Positions 8,956-17,897 are shown, numbered from the stretch's first letter. The stretch: 51,554 nucleotides of DNA from Hyphomicrobiales bacterium (GCA_900471485.1 UCEU01000048.1:1-51554), one strand, 5' to 3'. A program made the numbers and translations. The notes: generated from the letters alone by a model not told the origin.

Positions 8956-10620
8956 ATGAGTGACGTTGAAATTACAAAGCAGGATGAACCGATCGCGTCC
9001 GTCAGCCGACGCAACGTGCTCTTGGGTGGCACCTCGCTGGCGCTGACTGCCTTTGCCGTGGCAGGCACCCCGCAGCCCGCCGCAGCGCAAACCCAGCAGC
9101 CCGCCACCGCCCAGAGCGGCGGCGCGGCAAAGCCGCCGAACATTCTCGTCATCTTCGGCGACGATATCGGCATACCGCAGATCAGCGCCTACACGATGGG
9201 CCTGATGGGTTACAGGACGCCGAACATCGACCGCATTGCCCGCGAAGGCGCCATCTTCACCGATTCCTACGGCCAGCAGAGCTGCACCGCCGGTCGCGCC
9301 TCCTTCATCCTCGGCCAGGAGCCGTTCCGCACCGGCCTACTGACGATCGGCATGCCCGGCGACCCGCATGGCATCCAGGACTGGATGCCGACGATTGCCG
9401 ATGTCATGAAGACAAAAGGTTATGCCACCGGCCAGTTCGGCAAGAACCATCTGGGCGACCAGGATCAGCACCTGCCGACCAAGCACGGCTTCGACGAGTT
9501 CTTCGGCAATCTCTACCACCTCAACGCCGAGGAAGAGCCGGAAGGCTATTTCTACCCCAAGGACCCCGCCTTCCGTCGTCAGTTCGGTCCGCGCGGCGTG
9601 ATCAAGTCCTCGGCCGACGGCAAGATCGAAGATACCGGCGCACTGACCTCCAAGCGCATGGAGACGGTGGACGAGGAGTTCCTGAGCGAAGCCAAGGATT
9701 TCATCGGAAGGCAGGCGAAAGCCGAGAAACCGTTCTTCGTCTGGTTCAATTCGACCCGCATGCACGTCTTCACTCACCTGAAAGCGGATTCGCTCGGCAA
9801 GACCGGCAAGGGCATCCATGCCGACGGCATGGTGGAGCATGACGGCCATGTCGGCCAGCTCCTCGACCAGCTGGACGAACTCGGCATCACCGACAACACC
9901 ATCGTCCTCTATACCACCGACAACGGCGCCGAAATCGCGCTCTGGCCGGATGGCGCGATGACGCCGTTCCATGGCGAAAAGGGCACGACCTGGGAAGGTG
10001 GTTTCCGCATTCCGATGATGGTGCGCTGGCCGGGCGTCGTCCAGCCGGGAACCGAGATCAACGACATCGTCACCCTCATGGACTGGATGCCGACATTCGC
10101 CGGCGCTGCCGGCATTGCCGACATCAAGGAAGAGATGAAGGCCGGCTTCACCTCGGGCACCAAGACCTTCAAGGTGCATCTCGACGGCTATGACCTCGCC
10201 CCCATGCTGAAGGGCGAAGTAAAGACCGGGCCGCGTGACGCGGTCTACTACTTCGACCAGGGCGGCAATCTCAACGCCATCCGCTGGAACGACTGGAAGC
10301 TCAGCTTCGCGATCAACAGTGAGGGCAACATCGCCACCGCAACCCGCGAGGTTCCGGCCTGGGCCAACATCGCCAACCTGCGCATGGACCCCTATGAACG
10401 CGGCCTGCACGAAGGCGGCGGCGCCATCGAGTTCCTCGCCCGCAACATGTGGCTGCTGGTGCCGGTGCAGGCGAAGATCAAGGACTTCTTCTCCGACTTC
10501 ACCCAGTATCCTTACCAGGAAGGTAGCAGCCTGAACGCAAGCAACATCAACTACGGCCTGCTCCGCCAGCAGGCCGCGTTGAAGCGGCTCAACGAACTGG
10601 AGCGGCTGGCACCGCAATAG
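8956..10620 (+). CDS. Tat-exported arylsulfatase (type I, formylglycine)
   Basis: Hydrolyses sulfate esters, probably in the periplasm to supply sulfur. The protein is 554 residues. It has a Tat signal around SRRNVLLGG (residues 17-25) with an Ala-rich stretch after it. The sulfatase signature is CTAGRAS, with Cys110 to be converted to formylglycine and Arg114. The metal-binding residues DD at 69-70 and DN at 322-323 are present, as is GKNHLGD (162-168). The start follows AGGAG by a good distance. An MltF-like gene follows on the same strand after a strong hairpin. A formylglycine-generating enzyme must be encoded elsewhere. Confidence 0.92.
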   Translation: MSDVEITKQDEPIASVSRRNVLLGGTSLALTAFAVAGTPQPAAAQTQQPATAQSGGAAKPPNILVIFGDDIGIPQISAYTMGLMGYRTPNIDRIAREGAIFTDSYGQQSCTAGRASFILGQEPFRTGLLTIGMPGDPHGIQDWMPTIADVMKTKGYATGQFGKNHLGDQDQHLPTKHGFDEFFGNLYHLNAEEEPEGYFYPKDPAFRRQFGPRGVIKSSADGKIEDTGALTSKRMETVDEEFLSEAKDFIGRQAKAEKPFFVWFNSTRMHVFTHLKADSLGKTGKGIHADGMVEHDGHVGQLLDQLDELGITDNTIVLYTTDNGAEIALWPDGAMTPFHGEKGTTWEGGFRIPMMVRWPGVVQPGTEINDIVTLMDWMPTFAGAAGIADIKEEMKAGFTSGTKTFKVHLDGYDLAPMLKGEVKTGPRDAVYYFDQGGNLNAIRWNDWKLSFAINSEGNIATATREVPAWANIANLRMDPYERGLHEGGGAIEFLARNMWLLVPVQAKIKDFFSDFTQYPYQEGSSLNASNINYGLLRQQAALKRLNELERLAPQ

Positions 10621-10632
10621 TTATCGCGGATC

Positions 10633-10662
10633 GCCGCGGGAGCAGTGCGATGCTCCCGCGGC
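10633..10662. repeat. Perfect 12-bp inverted repeat between sulfatase and MltF-like genes
   Basis: Arms GCCGCGGGAGCA and TGCTCCCGCGGC enclose a 6-base loop. No run of T follows, so it is not a standard intrinsic terminator on either strand. It begins 12 bp after the sulfatase stop. A role as an mRNA 3'-end stabiliser or as partial separation of the two genes is inference. Confidence 0.6.
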
Positions 10663-10697
10663 GAACACCGAACGATGGCCTGGGCTGGGAGGTCGCA

Positions 10698-12143
10698 ATG
10701 AGGTTCAGTTCGAAGTTGTCGATCGCTCTCGCCGCAGTCGTGACGATTGCCGGCGTGATGGCTGCCTCGGCTCAGGAGCCCGCGAAACCCGCCCTCATTG
10801 AAAAGCACGTCATCGACCTCGGCGCCATGAAGGAGCGCCGTATCATTCGCGTGCTCGTTCCCTTCAGCAAGACAATTTATTTCATCGACAAGGGACGGCA
10901 GTTCGGCACGGTCGTCGAATTCGGGCGCGAGCTCGAAAAGGTGCTGAACAAGGACCGCAAGAAGCAGATCGACCATATCAACATCGTCTTCGTCCCCATG
11001 CCGCGCGACAGGCTGCTCACCGCCCTGAACGAGGGGCTCGGCGATATCGTCATGGCCAACCTGACGGTGACCGACGAACGGTCGAAGGACGTCGATTTCA
11101 CCGACCCGCTCTATGCCGCGGCCGAGGAAATCCTGGTCACCTCGCCCGGCAGTTCTCCCATCGCCAGCCTTGATGATCTCTCCGGCCAGCATGTCGCGGT
11201 ACGGCCGTCGAGCAGCTATCACGAGCATCTGCTGGCCAGAAACCGGGACCTCGCCGCATCGGGCAAGCCGCAGATCATCATCGAGCCGATGGATGAGAGC
11301 CTAGAGGATGAAGACCTGATGGAGATGGTCAATGCCGACCTGCTGCCCTTCATCATCGTCGATGCCTACAAGGCCGACATCTGGTCGCACGTCTTCCCCG
11401 ACATGAAGGTCCGTCACGATGTCGTCCTGTCGGATCAGGGAAAGATCGCCTGGGCGATCCGCAAGAACAGTCCGGAGTTGAAGAAGGAGCTCGACGCCTT
11501 CGTGGCGACCCACAAGGTGGGCACCACCTTCGGCAACATCCTGCGCAACAGCTACTACAAGCAGGACAAGATCGTGAAGCGCGCCTATTCACCCTCGGAT
11601 GTCGAGCGTTTCCAGAAACTCGTCGAAATCTTCCGTAAATACGGCGGCAATTATTCTTTCGACTATCTGATGCTGATGGCCCAGGGCTATCAGGAATCGC
11701 AGCTGGATCAAACGCGGCGCTCGCCGCGCGGCGCCGTCGGCATCATGCAGATGCTCCCCTCCACCGCCAGGGATAAGGTCGTCGGCATCACCGGCATCGA
11801 CAAGGATCCCGACCGCAACGTCGAGGCCGGCGCGAAATACCTACGCCATCTGATCGCGACCTATATCGACGACCAGCAGCTGACACCCAAGGACCGCCAG
11901 CTCTTCGCCTTCGCCGCCTACAATGCCGGCCCGGGAAATCTGCGGAAATTCCGCGACAGGGCAAAATCCATGGGCCTCGATCCCGACATCTGGTTCGGCA
12001 ACGTCGAAAACGGCGCCGCCGCCATCGTCGGGCGGGAAACGGTCCAGTACGTCAGCAACATCTACAAATACTACGTGGCCTATTCTCTGCTTGTCGACCG
12101 CATGGACGAGAGGAAACAGGTGGGGCTGCCGCACGCGGATTGA
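10698..12143 (+). CDS. MltF-like lytic transglycosylase with substrate-binding-protein domain
   Basis: A 481-residue exported protein (signal peptide about 1-26, ending SAQ). Residues ~45-280 form a type 3 periplasmic substrate-binding fold. Residues ~320-465 form an SLT lysozyme-like domain. The SLT motifs are complete: QGYQES with catalytic Glu333, AVGIMQMLPSTA and AYNAGPGNL. Known relatives (MltF) cleave peptidoglycan glycan strands, with the first domain acting as a muropeptide sensor. The start at 10698 follows GGGAGG; an earlier ATG at 10650 sits inside a hairpin. It lies downstream of the arylsulfatase, perhaps in one transcript. Confidence 0.88.
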   Translation: MRFSSKLSIALAAVVTIAGVMAASAQEPAKPALIEKHVIDLGAMKERRIIRVLVPFSKTIYFIDKGRQFGTVVEFGRELEKVLNKDRKKQIDHINIVFVPMPRDRLLTALNEGLGDIVMANLTVTDERSKDVDFTDPLYAAAEEILVTSPGSSPIASLDDLSGQHVAVRPSSSYHEHLLARNRDLAASGKPQIIIEPMDESLEDEDLMEMVNADLLPFIIVDAYKADIWSHVFPDMKVRHDVVLSDQGKIAWAIRKNSPELKKELDAFVATHKVGTTFGNILRNSYYKQDKIVKRAYSPSDVERFQKLVEIFRKYGGNYSFDYLMLMAQGYQESQLDQTRRSPRGAVGIMQMLPSTARDKVVGITGIDKDPDRNVEAGAKYLRHLIATYIDDQQLTPKDRQLFAFAAYNAGPGNLRKFRDRAKSMGLDPDIWFGNVENGAAAIVGRETVQYVSNIYKYYVAYSLLVDRMDERKQVGLPHAD

Positions 12144-12169
12144 GAGAAACTGACGCGCGCCGCGCCCGC

Positions 12170-13048
12170 TCAGCCGGCACCACGAAGCAGCGCCACGTCC
12201 TTGCTCGGCGGCAGGCCGAAATGGCGCGCATATTCGCGGCTGAACTGGTTCGGGCTCTCATAGCCGACGCCGAGCGCAACCGAGGTCGCGTTCCCCTCGC
12301 CCGCCAGGAGCCGCGAACGCGCATGAAGCAGGCGGATGCGCTTCTGGTACTGGATCGGGCTCAGCGCCGTCACCGCCTTGAAATGTCGGTGGAAGGCGGA
12401 ATCGCTAAGCGCCGCCATCTCGGCTAGCGTCTCAACCCTGAGCGGCTTCGAAAAATTCTGCCGTATCCAATTGATAGCCACACCCACCCTCGAGATCGCC
12501 GTATCAGGCGACGCAATATCGCGAAGCATCCATCCAAGCGGCCCCTGCAGCACGCGAAAAAGAATTTCGCGTTCATAGGCCGGCGCAAGCACGGCCACTT
12601 CATCCGGCCGGTCCATCAGCCGAAGCATCCGCACCCATGCATCGAGCAGTTCCTCGGTGACCGGCGCCACGGAGAAACCAGAATTGTCCAGGCCCGCGCA
12701 GACGCTTGGCGGCAGGTCGGCGACAAGATCGGCGACGACAGGCGGATGAAGCGTGAGGCTGACCGCGAGATAGGGTTTCCCCTCTGCGGAGGCATGCACC
12801 GATCCGACCGCCGGGAGATCGACGGACATCACGAAGTAGGTCGCGGGATCATATTCGAACGTGCGGTCGCCGACCGTCATCGTCTTCGAGCCCGTCAGGA
12901 TCAGGTTGACCATCGGTTCGTAGACGGCCGCGAGCATGTGCTCGGGTATCTCTCCCTGCACCATGGCGACGCGCGGTATTCCCGTCTCTGTACGGCGGTT
13001 CTCGGCGCCTGCCGCCAGTCGTCTCAGTTCCGCGAGCTGTGTTTCCAT
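12170..13048 (-). CDS. AraC family regulator of the adjacent cassette
   Basis: A 292-residue regulator with an AraC_N sensor half (to about residue 180) and two C-terminal helix-turn-helix units (LRVETLAEMAALSDSAFHRH, and the second around NATSVALGVGYESPNQFSREYARHFG). The start METQLAELR is the first plausible one; an in-frame extension to 13105 reads as non-coding. It diverges from the SDR-VOC-reductase-SnoaL genes at 13183 and is the obvious candidate to control them. Effector unknown. Confidence 0.87.
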   Translation of the reverse strand: METQLAELRRLAAGAENRRTETGIPRVAMVQGEIPEHMLAAVYEPMVNLILTGSKTMTVGDRTFEYDPATYFVMSVDLPAVGSVHASAEGKPYLAVSLTLHPPVVADLVADLPPSVCAGLDNSGFSVAPVTEELLDAWVRMLRLMDRPDEVAVLAPAYEREILFRVLQGPLGWMLRDIASPDTAISRVGVAINWIRQNFSKPLRVETLAEMAALSDSAFHRHFKAVTALSPIQYQKRIRLLHARSRLLAGEGNATSVALGVGYESPNQFSREYARHFGLPPSKDVALLRGAG

Positions 13049-13182
13049 GATCGACGATCTCGCACACGCGCCGCTCCCTAGCAAGCCGAAAGCAGGAATA
13101 GGCAAGCTTTAGACAGGAACGTGAGAGCGAGTGTCCGATCATGCCGCTATCCCTTGTCCATCGACGAACGCAAGGAGCAGTC

Positions 13183-13926
13183 ATGAAGATCGTCATCATT
13201 ACCGGAAGCAGCCGGGGCATCGGCGCCGCCACAGCCATCGAATGCGCAAGGCGCGGCATGGGCGTTGTTGTCACCTATAACAGCAATCCCGACAAGGCCG
13301 ACGAAGTCGTAGCCACTATCACGGCTAAGGGCGGCAAGGCCGTCGCGCTGAAGCTCGACGTAGGCGATACCGGCTCTTTCGCAGCCTTTCGCGATGCGCT
13401 GCGCACGCAACTCAAGGCCGTCTGGGCACGCGAGAAATTCGACTTCCTCGTCAATAATGCCGGCTACGGCCTCTACACGCCGCTTCGCGACGTCACGGAG
13501 GAACAGTTCGACGGCCTTTACGGCGTCCATCTCAAGGGCCCGTTCTTCCTCACCCAGATCCTGCTGCCGCTGATGGAAGATGGCGGGCAGATCGTCAACA
13601 TGACGAGCGCCACCACACGTGTCGCGACGTCGGGTGTTGCGCCCTACGCTTCGTTCAAGGGTGGTCTCGAAGTGCTGACCCGCTACATGGCCAAGGAGCT
13701 TGGCGAACGCGGCATCCGGGCGAATTCGATCGCCCCGGGCGCCATCTGCACCGAGCTCGGCGGCGGTCTCAACGACGAGTTCGAGGCGCTGCTTGCCGCC
13801 CAGACCGCGCTCGGCCGCGTCGGCGAGCCGGAAGAGATCGGCAGCGCCGTCGGCAGTCTGCTGTCGGGCGAAAACAGGTGGATCAACGCACAGAACATCG
13901 AGATCACCGGCGGTTATATTATCTAG
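13183..13926 (+). CDS. SDR family oxidoreductase, first gene of cassette
   Basis: A 247-residue short-chain dehydrogenase. It shows TGSSRGIG at residues 7-14, NNAG at 91-94, catalytic Ser142, and Tyr155-xxx-Lys159. An AAGGAG site precedes the ATG at 13183; an upstream in-frame ATG at 13141 lacks one. It is the first of five same-strand genes spaced 15 bp, 1 bp, overlapping, and about 87 bp. Its substrate is unknown; the company of a glyoxalase-fold protein and SnoaL-fold proteins suggests small-molecule breakdown or tailoring. Confidence 0.9.
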   Translation: MKIVIITGSSRGIGAATAIECARRGMGVVVTYNSNPDKADEVVATITAKGGKAVALKLDVGDTGSFAAFRDALRTQLKAVWAREKFDFLVNNAGYGLYTPLRDVTEEQFDGLYGVHLKGPFFLTQILLPLMEDGGQIVNMTSATTRVATSGVAPYASFKGGLEVLTRYMAKELGERGIRANSIAPGAICTELGGGLNDEFEALLAAQTALGRVGEPEEIGSAVGSLLSGENRWINAQNIEITGGYII

Positions 13927-13941
13927 TAAGCGGAGAACATC

Positions 13942-14337
13942 ATGCTCGATCACGTCTTCATATCGGTCAGCGACACCAGCCGCTCGATCGCATTCTACGA
14001 GGCGACGCTTGCACCGCTCGGGATTGTGCACGCCCTCGATTACGACGGAAAGAACGGCCCTCCCGGCCACCCCGATCTCAAGGGCTTCGGCGCGAACGGC
14101 AGGGTATTCTTCTGGCTTCGCCCGGGTGTCGTCGAAGGCGCCGCCGCCCACATCGGTTTCGTGGCCGATAGCAAGCGTCAGGTCGATGCCGCGCACGCCG
14201 CCGCCATCAAGGCCGGCGCGACGGAAATCCACCCACCCGGAGCCCAGCTTCACTACGACCCGCGCTACTACGCGGCACAGGTCCGCGACCCCGATGGCTA
14301 CAGCCTCGAGTTCGTCTACAAGGAATGGCAGCACTGA
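13942..14337 (+). CDS. VOC (glyoxalase/bleomycin-resistance fold) family protein
   Basis: A 131-residue single-domain vicinal-oxygen-chelate protein. It begins with the typical MLDHVFISVSDTSRSIAFYE strand-helix pattern and ends with a YAAQVRDPDGYSLEFV strand that places the metal-binding Glu near residue 125. Known members include glyoxalases, ring-cleaving dioxygenases and resistance proteins; which reaction applies here cannot be told. It lies 15 bp after the SDR gene and 1 bp before the next gene, so the three are co-transcribed and probably translationally linked. Confidence 0.88.
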   Translation: MLDHVFISVSDTSRSIAFYEATLAPLGIVHALDYDGKNGPPGHPDLKGFGANGRVFFWLRPGVVEGAAAHIGFVADSKRQVDAAHAAAIKAGATEIHPPGAQLHYDPRYYAAQVRDPDGYSLEFVYKEWQH

Positions 14338-14338
14338 C

Positions 14339-15352
14339 ATGAAAAAACTGATGATTTACGGCGCGACTGGCTACACCGGTCGAATGGCGGCCCGGCACGC
14401 CAAGGTCGCGGGAACACCCATCATTCTCGCGGGACGCAGCGAAGCCCCGCTCGCCACGCTCGCGTCGGAGCTCGATAGCGACTACCGGCTCTTCGCGCTT
14501 GATGACCCCACGGCAATCGACGAGAACATGAAAGACGTTTCCGTCATCCTGAATTGCGCCGGCCCGTTCATGCGGACGGCGGAAATCATGATGCGCGCGG
14601 CCATCCGGAATGGTGTCGATTATATCGACACAGCGGCCGAACTCGACAGTTACCGTCTTGCCGAGGCGCTCGACCAGACGGCCAGGGATGCGGGCGTGAT
14701 GCTTCTGCCGGGCGGCGGAGGCAGCGTCGCGATGCTTGGCAGTCTCGCCGGACACGCGATCGCGCGGGTCGCCGATCCGCGGAAGATAAGCATTGCGCTG
14801 CATGTCGCCGGCGGGCTCTCGCGCGGCTCGGCAATCAGCGCGACCGAAAGCCTGACCACCGAAACGCTTCGGCGCGTGAACGGCGAGCTCGTCGATCGCC
14901 CGGCCACCGACATCAGGAAATTTGATTTCGGCAATGGTGCGGTCGATTGCTTCCCGGTGACGCTTCCTGACCTGATCACGATCTGGCGCGCGACAGCTGT
15001 TGCCGACGTCGAGACTTTCGTCCACGTGACGGGAGATGGCTTCCCTGCGGGTGACCTCTCCACGCTGCCGGATGGACCAAGCGAGGCGGAGCGGCTCGCC
15101 AACCGCTACCATGCGGTCGTCGAGGTGACCGATGCCACCGGGCTGGTCACGCGCTCGCTCCTTGAGACCGTCAACGGCTACACCTTCACGGCGATGGCCG
15201 CGGCCGAGGCTGGGCGTCGCGTCCTTCAGGGCGAAGCCGATGCGGGCTTCCAGACCCCCGCCACGCTGTTCGGCAGCGGTTTCGCGCAGACGATCGCCGA
15301 CACGACGATCACGGATTTCGAGGGAGAGCGCGATGCGCAAGCTGGTCGATGA
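14339..15352 (+). CDS. Saccharopine dehydrogenase-like NAD(P)-binding reductase
   Basis: A 337-residue protein with an N-terminal Rossmann motif GATGYTG at residues 8-14 and the saccharopine-reductase-like sequence NCAGPFMRTAE near residue 75. The closest families are saccharopine dehydrogenase and trans-acting enoyl reductases. Substrate unknown. The ATG begins one base after the VOC stop. Its 3' end overlaps the next gene's start by 20 bp, so translation is likely coupled. Confidence 0.82.
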   Translation: MKKLMIYGATGYTGRMAARHAKVAGTPIILAGRSEAPLATLASELDSDYRLFALDDPTAIDENMKDVSVILNCAGPFMRTAEIMMRAAIRNGVDYIDTAAELDSYRLAEALDQTARDAGVMLLPGGGGSVAMLGSLAGHAIARVADPRKISIALHVAGGLSRGSAISATESLTTETLRRVNGELVDRPATDIRKFDFGNGAVDCFPVTLPDLITIWRATAVADVETFVHVTGDGFPAGDLSTLPDGPSEAERLANRYHAVVEVTDATGLVTRSLLETVNGYTFTAMAAAEAGRRVLQGEADAGFQTPATLFGSGFAQTIADTTITDFEGERDAQAGR

Positions 15353-15659
15353 ATTTGTGAGAACTGCCAATGCCTTCGATGTCGAAGGGGCGCTCGCTCT
15401 GTTTACCCCGGATGCCGTTATCGACGACGTGTCCGTCGGCGACAGTTTTGTCGGAGAAGCAGGAATTCGTAGCTACCTCGAACGTTTCTTCGTCGGATAC
15501 AACACGCAGAGCAGACTTCTTTCCATCGAGCAGATGCACACCGGCACGGCCACCATCCGTCTCGATTTCACCGGCGATTTCGGACACGAGATCGGCGTCT
15601 TGACGCTTGTGAGCGGCAAGGACGGAAGGATCGGGCGCATCGACGCCGACCTCGAATAA
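15333..15659 (+). CDS. SnoaL-like (NTF2-fold) small protein 1
   Basis: A 108-residue protein of the NTF2/SnoaL fold. It has the expected opening (VDEFVRTANAFDVEGALALF), the phrase TPDAVIDDVSVGD, then antiparallel strands ending in GRIGRIDADLE. The fold serves as isomerase, cyclase or plain binding protein, and no catalytic residue can be fixed here. The start at 15333 follows GGGAGAG and lies inside the preceding gene's 3' end. Confidence 0.8.
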   Translation: MRKLVDEFVRTANAFDVEGALALFTPDAVIDDVSVGDSFVGEAGIRSYLERFFVGYNTQSRLLSIEQMHTGTATIRLDFTGDFGHEIGVLTLVSGKDGRIGRIDADLE

Positions 15660-15746
15660 ACCCCACGCAACTATCGCGCTCTCGAAAGCGTCGATGCCGG
15701 GAAGGTGCCCGCTCCCAGGGCCTCCGGCCAGAGAAGGATCGATTTC

Positions 15747-16220
15747 ATGACAAACGCCGAAACGCTGGTACAACCGGCCACCGAAAAGCTCGCGGTCATC
15801 GATGCATTGCATCGGTTTGCCGCCGGTATCGACATGCGCGACAAGGACCTGCTTGCATCCTCGCTCGCGCAGAATGCCGTGCAGGACTTCCGTCCGGCTG
15901 CGGCAAAGGCCGGCTTCGAGTATCCGGTGATCGAGGGGCGAGATTATATCGTGGAGGCTCTTTCGGCGGCGCTGTGCTCGCTGGACACCACGCACTCCGT
16001 CACCAACGCGCGCGTCGTCATTGATGGCGACAAGGCGCGTCTCGATGCGCTGGTCGAGGCGCAGCATGTCCCGCGCAACGATCACAGCCGCCACTATCTG
16101 ATGAAGAACCGCTACGACGTTGCGCTCGTCCGATATGGAGACGTCTGGCTCATCGAGCGGACCACGGTGGACAATATCTGGCGGTCCGGCGATCTGAGCG
16201 TTCTATCCGCCGTCGGCTGA
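15747..16220 (+). CDS. SnoaL-like (NTF2-fold) protein 2
   Basis: A 157-residue NTF2/SnoaL-fold protein of the longer SnoaL_4 style (AVIDALHRFAAGIDMRDKDL... then ...DVWLIERTTVDNIWRSGD). It differs enough from the preceding 108-residue protein to be a separate family member, not a recent duplicate. The start follows an AGAAGGA site. It is the last gene of the cassette, followed by a long stretch without genes. Confidence 0.8.
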   Translation: MTNAETLVQPATEKLAVIDALHRFAAGIDMRDKDLLASSLAQNAVQDFRPAAAKAGFEYPVIEGRDYIVEALSAALCSLDTTHSVTNARVVIDGDKARLDALVEAQHVPRNDHSRHYLMKNRYDVALVRYGDVWLIERTTVDNIWRSGDLSVLSAVG

Positions 16221-16968
16221 ATACATGTGGCGTGGATAACCGGCGCAACGTGTCAAACGATTTCAACATGTTACACGAATCATTTTCCCCGCGCTTTTTA
16301 TCTGCGCCACAATCACGCCGTCCCGTCTTCGGATACACCGGTTGCGTTGCCGGCGAGATGGGACCGGCGCTTTCGGGAAGCCCCTGACGCAGGGTGAAAC
16401 GAAGGGCGTCGCGGAATGGTCCCGCCAGCGAAGAGTTGGTGTGCGGGTGAGAAGGTCGGTTCGCCGATACCACGCGCCTATGCACATAAGGGACGGCGAC
16501 TGGCCGACCGTGGATCCGCAAGGGTTTTGCGGAACGGCGCCGGGGTGCCGTGGGCGACAGGTCTGCGGAGGTCCGCCCCGGCGTCGATCAAGACGGCCCT
16601 TCGGGATGCCCGGGCAGCGAAAGCTCAAGAAAAGCAACAAGCCCGCGAGCATATCTCTGAAAAGATGCCGACTACCCGGTAAAGGTACCAGGACACGATT
16701 GCAGACCGCCGAACAGGGCGCCGGAAGGTGTCAATAAAACTAAACTACTTACGAGGCAGCTTTTGGCGCCCCGTCCGTACCAGGCATCATCACCCGGAGG
16801 GATCGTCCCGGCCGGTTGTTTGGCATGGCATAGGCTTGGGCATTGTACCGGATCGGGACGACACCGGGCCAAACCGCCCTCGCCCGGACCGGCTTGCGAG
16901 GCGGATGGATTCAGCATTCGCTAAATCCTTGGCGCTAAGAAGGAAGCATCGAGATCGGGGTATGGTCG
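16221..16968. other. 748-bp stretch without a recognisable gene; several stable hairpins
   Basis: Frames are open on both strands, but none shows the codon pattern of the neighbours or a family I recognise. Hairpins stand out on the plus strand: CGG-TTCG-CCG at 16457-16466, CCGCAA-GGGTT-TTGCGG at 16516-16532, and GCGGA-GG-TCCGC at 16565-16576. I looked for signature bases of RNase P RNA, tmRNA, SRP RNA and a cobalamin riboswitch and did not find them. It may hold an unrecognised structured RNA or a decayed gene. Confidence 0.4.
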
Positions 16969-17244
16969 ATGAATGTCTCTGCTGTCATGAACACGGCTCT
17001 TTCGGGAATGCGCGCGCAGACCCGCAGGTTCGCGGATGTCGCGACCAACGTCGCCAACGCGACCACGCCTGGCTATACGCGCGTCGACAGCACCCGGCCC
17101 GGCTCACAGACCGACCAGCCGGTCGATCTAACGGCCGAAATGACCGACATGATCGAGGCGAAGCAGGCCTATCAGGCCAATGCCGTGATGTTCGAGACCG
17201 GCGCGGATTTCTGGGAATTGCTGCGCACGATCAAGCGCGACTAA
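16969..17244 (+). CDS. Orphan mini flagellar rod/hook-like protein
   Basis: Only 91 residues. The N-terminal part, around NTALSGMRAQTRRFADVATN, matches the flagellar rod N-terminal domain including NVANATTPGY. The C-terminal part (MTDMIEAKQAYQANAVMFET) matches the FlgB/C/E/F/G C-terminal domain. The middle domain that forms the bulk of such proteins is absent; the two terminal helices are joined directly. FlgC, the shortest rod protein, is about 140 residues. No flagellar genes lie nearby. Whether it is exported or assembled is unknown. The start has GGGG 8 bases upstream. Confidence 0.75.
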   Translation: MNVSAVMNTALSGMRAQTRRFADVATNVANATTPGYTRVDSTRPGSQTDQPVDLTAEMTDMIEAKQAYQANAVMFETGADFWELLRTIKRD

Positions 17245-17261
17245 TTTCGGCTCGTCCGGCC

Positions 17262-17897
17262 TCAACCCCACAGCATCGCCGCGGCATATCCGAGCACGAC
17301 GGCACCGAAGCCGATGATCAGCCAGCCGGAAATGCGGCGCACCAGAAGCGTCAGGTCGCTCGAAATACGGTCGCGGGCCAGCGTCACCGCGCCACTCAGC
17401 CCCATCCACCAGGCCATCGCTCCGCAGAACACGCCGATCACGATCGCCACCGTCTCCGTAGCCGTGCCGCCCTCGACCAGCCCGAGCCCGGCGAACAGCC
17501 CGCCGAAGGAAAGCAGCGCGCCGGGATTGGAAATGGCGAGCACGAAGGTCGATGCGATCGTGCGGGCAAGGTCGCGCCCGCCGATCTCGGCCGCATCCGC
17601 CGGCGGCGTCACGAGGTCGCGGATGCCGAGTGCGATCAGCAGCACCCCACCGACCGCGGCGATCACCATCGCATAGGCATCGATCGCATCGGCGACGATG
17701 GCGATCCCGGCCAGCGCCACCAGCGCGTAGAACGCATCGCCGATCGCCGCCCCGATCCCGATGGCCGTGCCCGAGCCGAACCCGCCGCGCAGGCTGCGGT
17801 TGATGCAGAGTGTCGCGATCGGCCCCGGCGGAACGGTGATGATCAGTCCGAGAAACGCGCCTTTGGCGAAAAGCAGGGGAAGTGCGTCGATGGTCAT
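17262..17897 (-). CDS. LysE/RhtB family amino-acid exporter
   Basis: A 211-residue inner-membrane protein with about six hydrophobic segments. It has the family's opening: LGLIITVPPGPIATLCINRSL followed by GFGSGTAIGIGAAIGDAFYA. Known members export lysine, arginine, homoserine, threonine or other small metabolites; the substrate cannot be predicted. The start MTIDALPLL is preferred; an upstream in-frame extension overlaps the terminator of the suf operon. It lies downstream of sufA on the same strand but beyond that strong terminator, so it probably has its own promoter. Confidence 0.85.
   Translation of the reverse strand: MTIDALPLLFAKGAFLGLIITVPPGPIATLCINRSLRGGFGSGTAIGIGAAIGDAFYALVALAGIAIVADAIDAYAMVIAAVGGVLLIALGIRDLVTPPADAAEIGGRDLARTIASTFVLAISNPGALLSFGGLFAGLGLVEGGTATETVAIVIGVFCGAMAWWMGLSGAVTLARDRISSDLTLLVRRISGWLIIGFGAVVLGYAAAMLWG

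Noticed and set aside
16232..16240. Single DnaA-box-like sequence GTGGATAAC
   Set aside because: One isolated near-match with no AT-rich unwinding region, no further boxes and no replication gene nearby.
16300..16740. RNase P RNA, tmRNA, SRP RNA or cobalamin riboswitch
   Set aside because: None of their conserved core bases could be found on either strand.
16813..16832. Possible sigma-54 promoter before the flagellar-like gene
   Set aside because: The GG and GC elements are spaced 11 rather than 10 bp and the flanking bases fit poorly.
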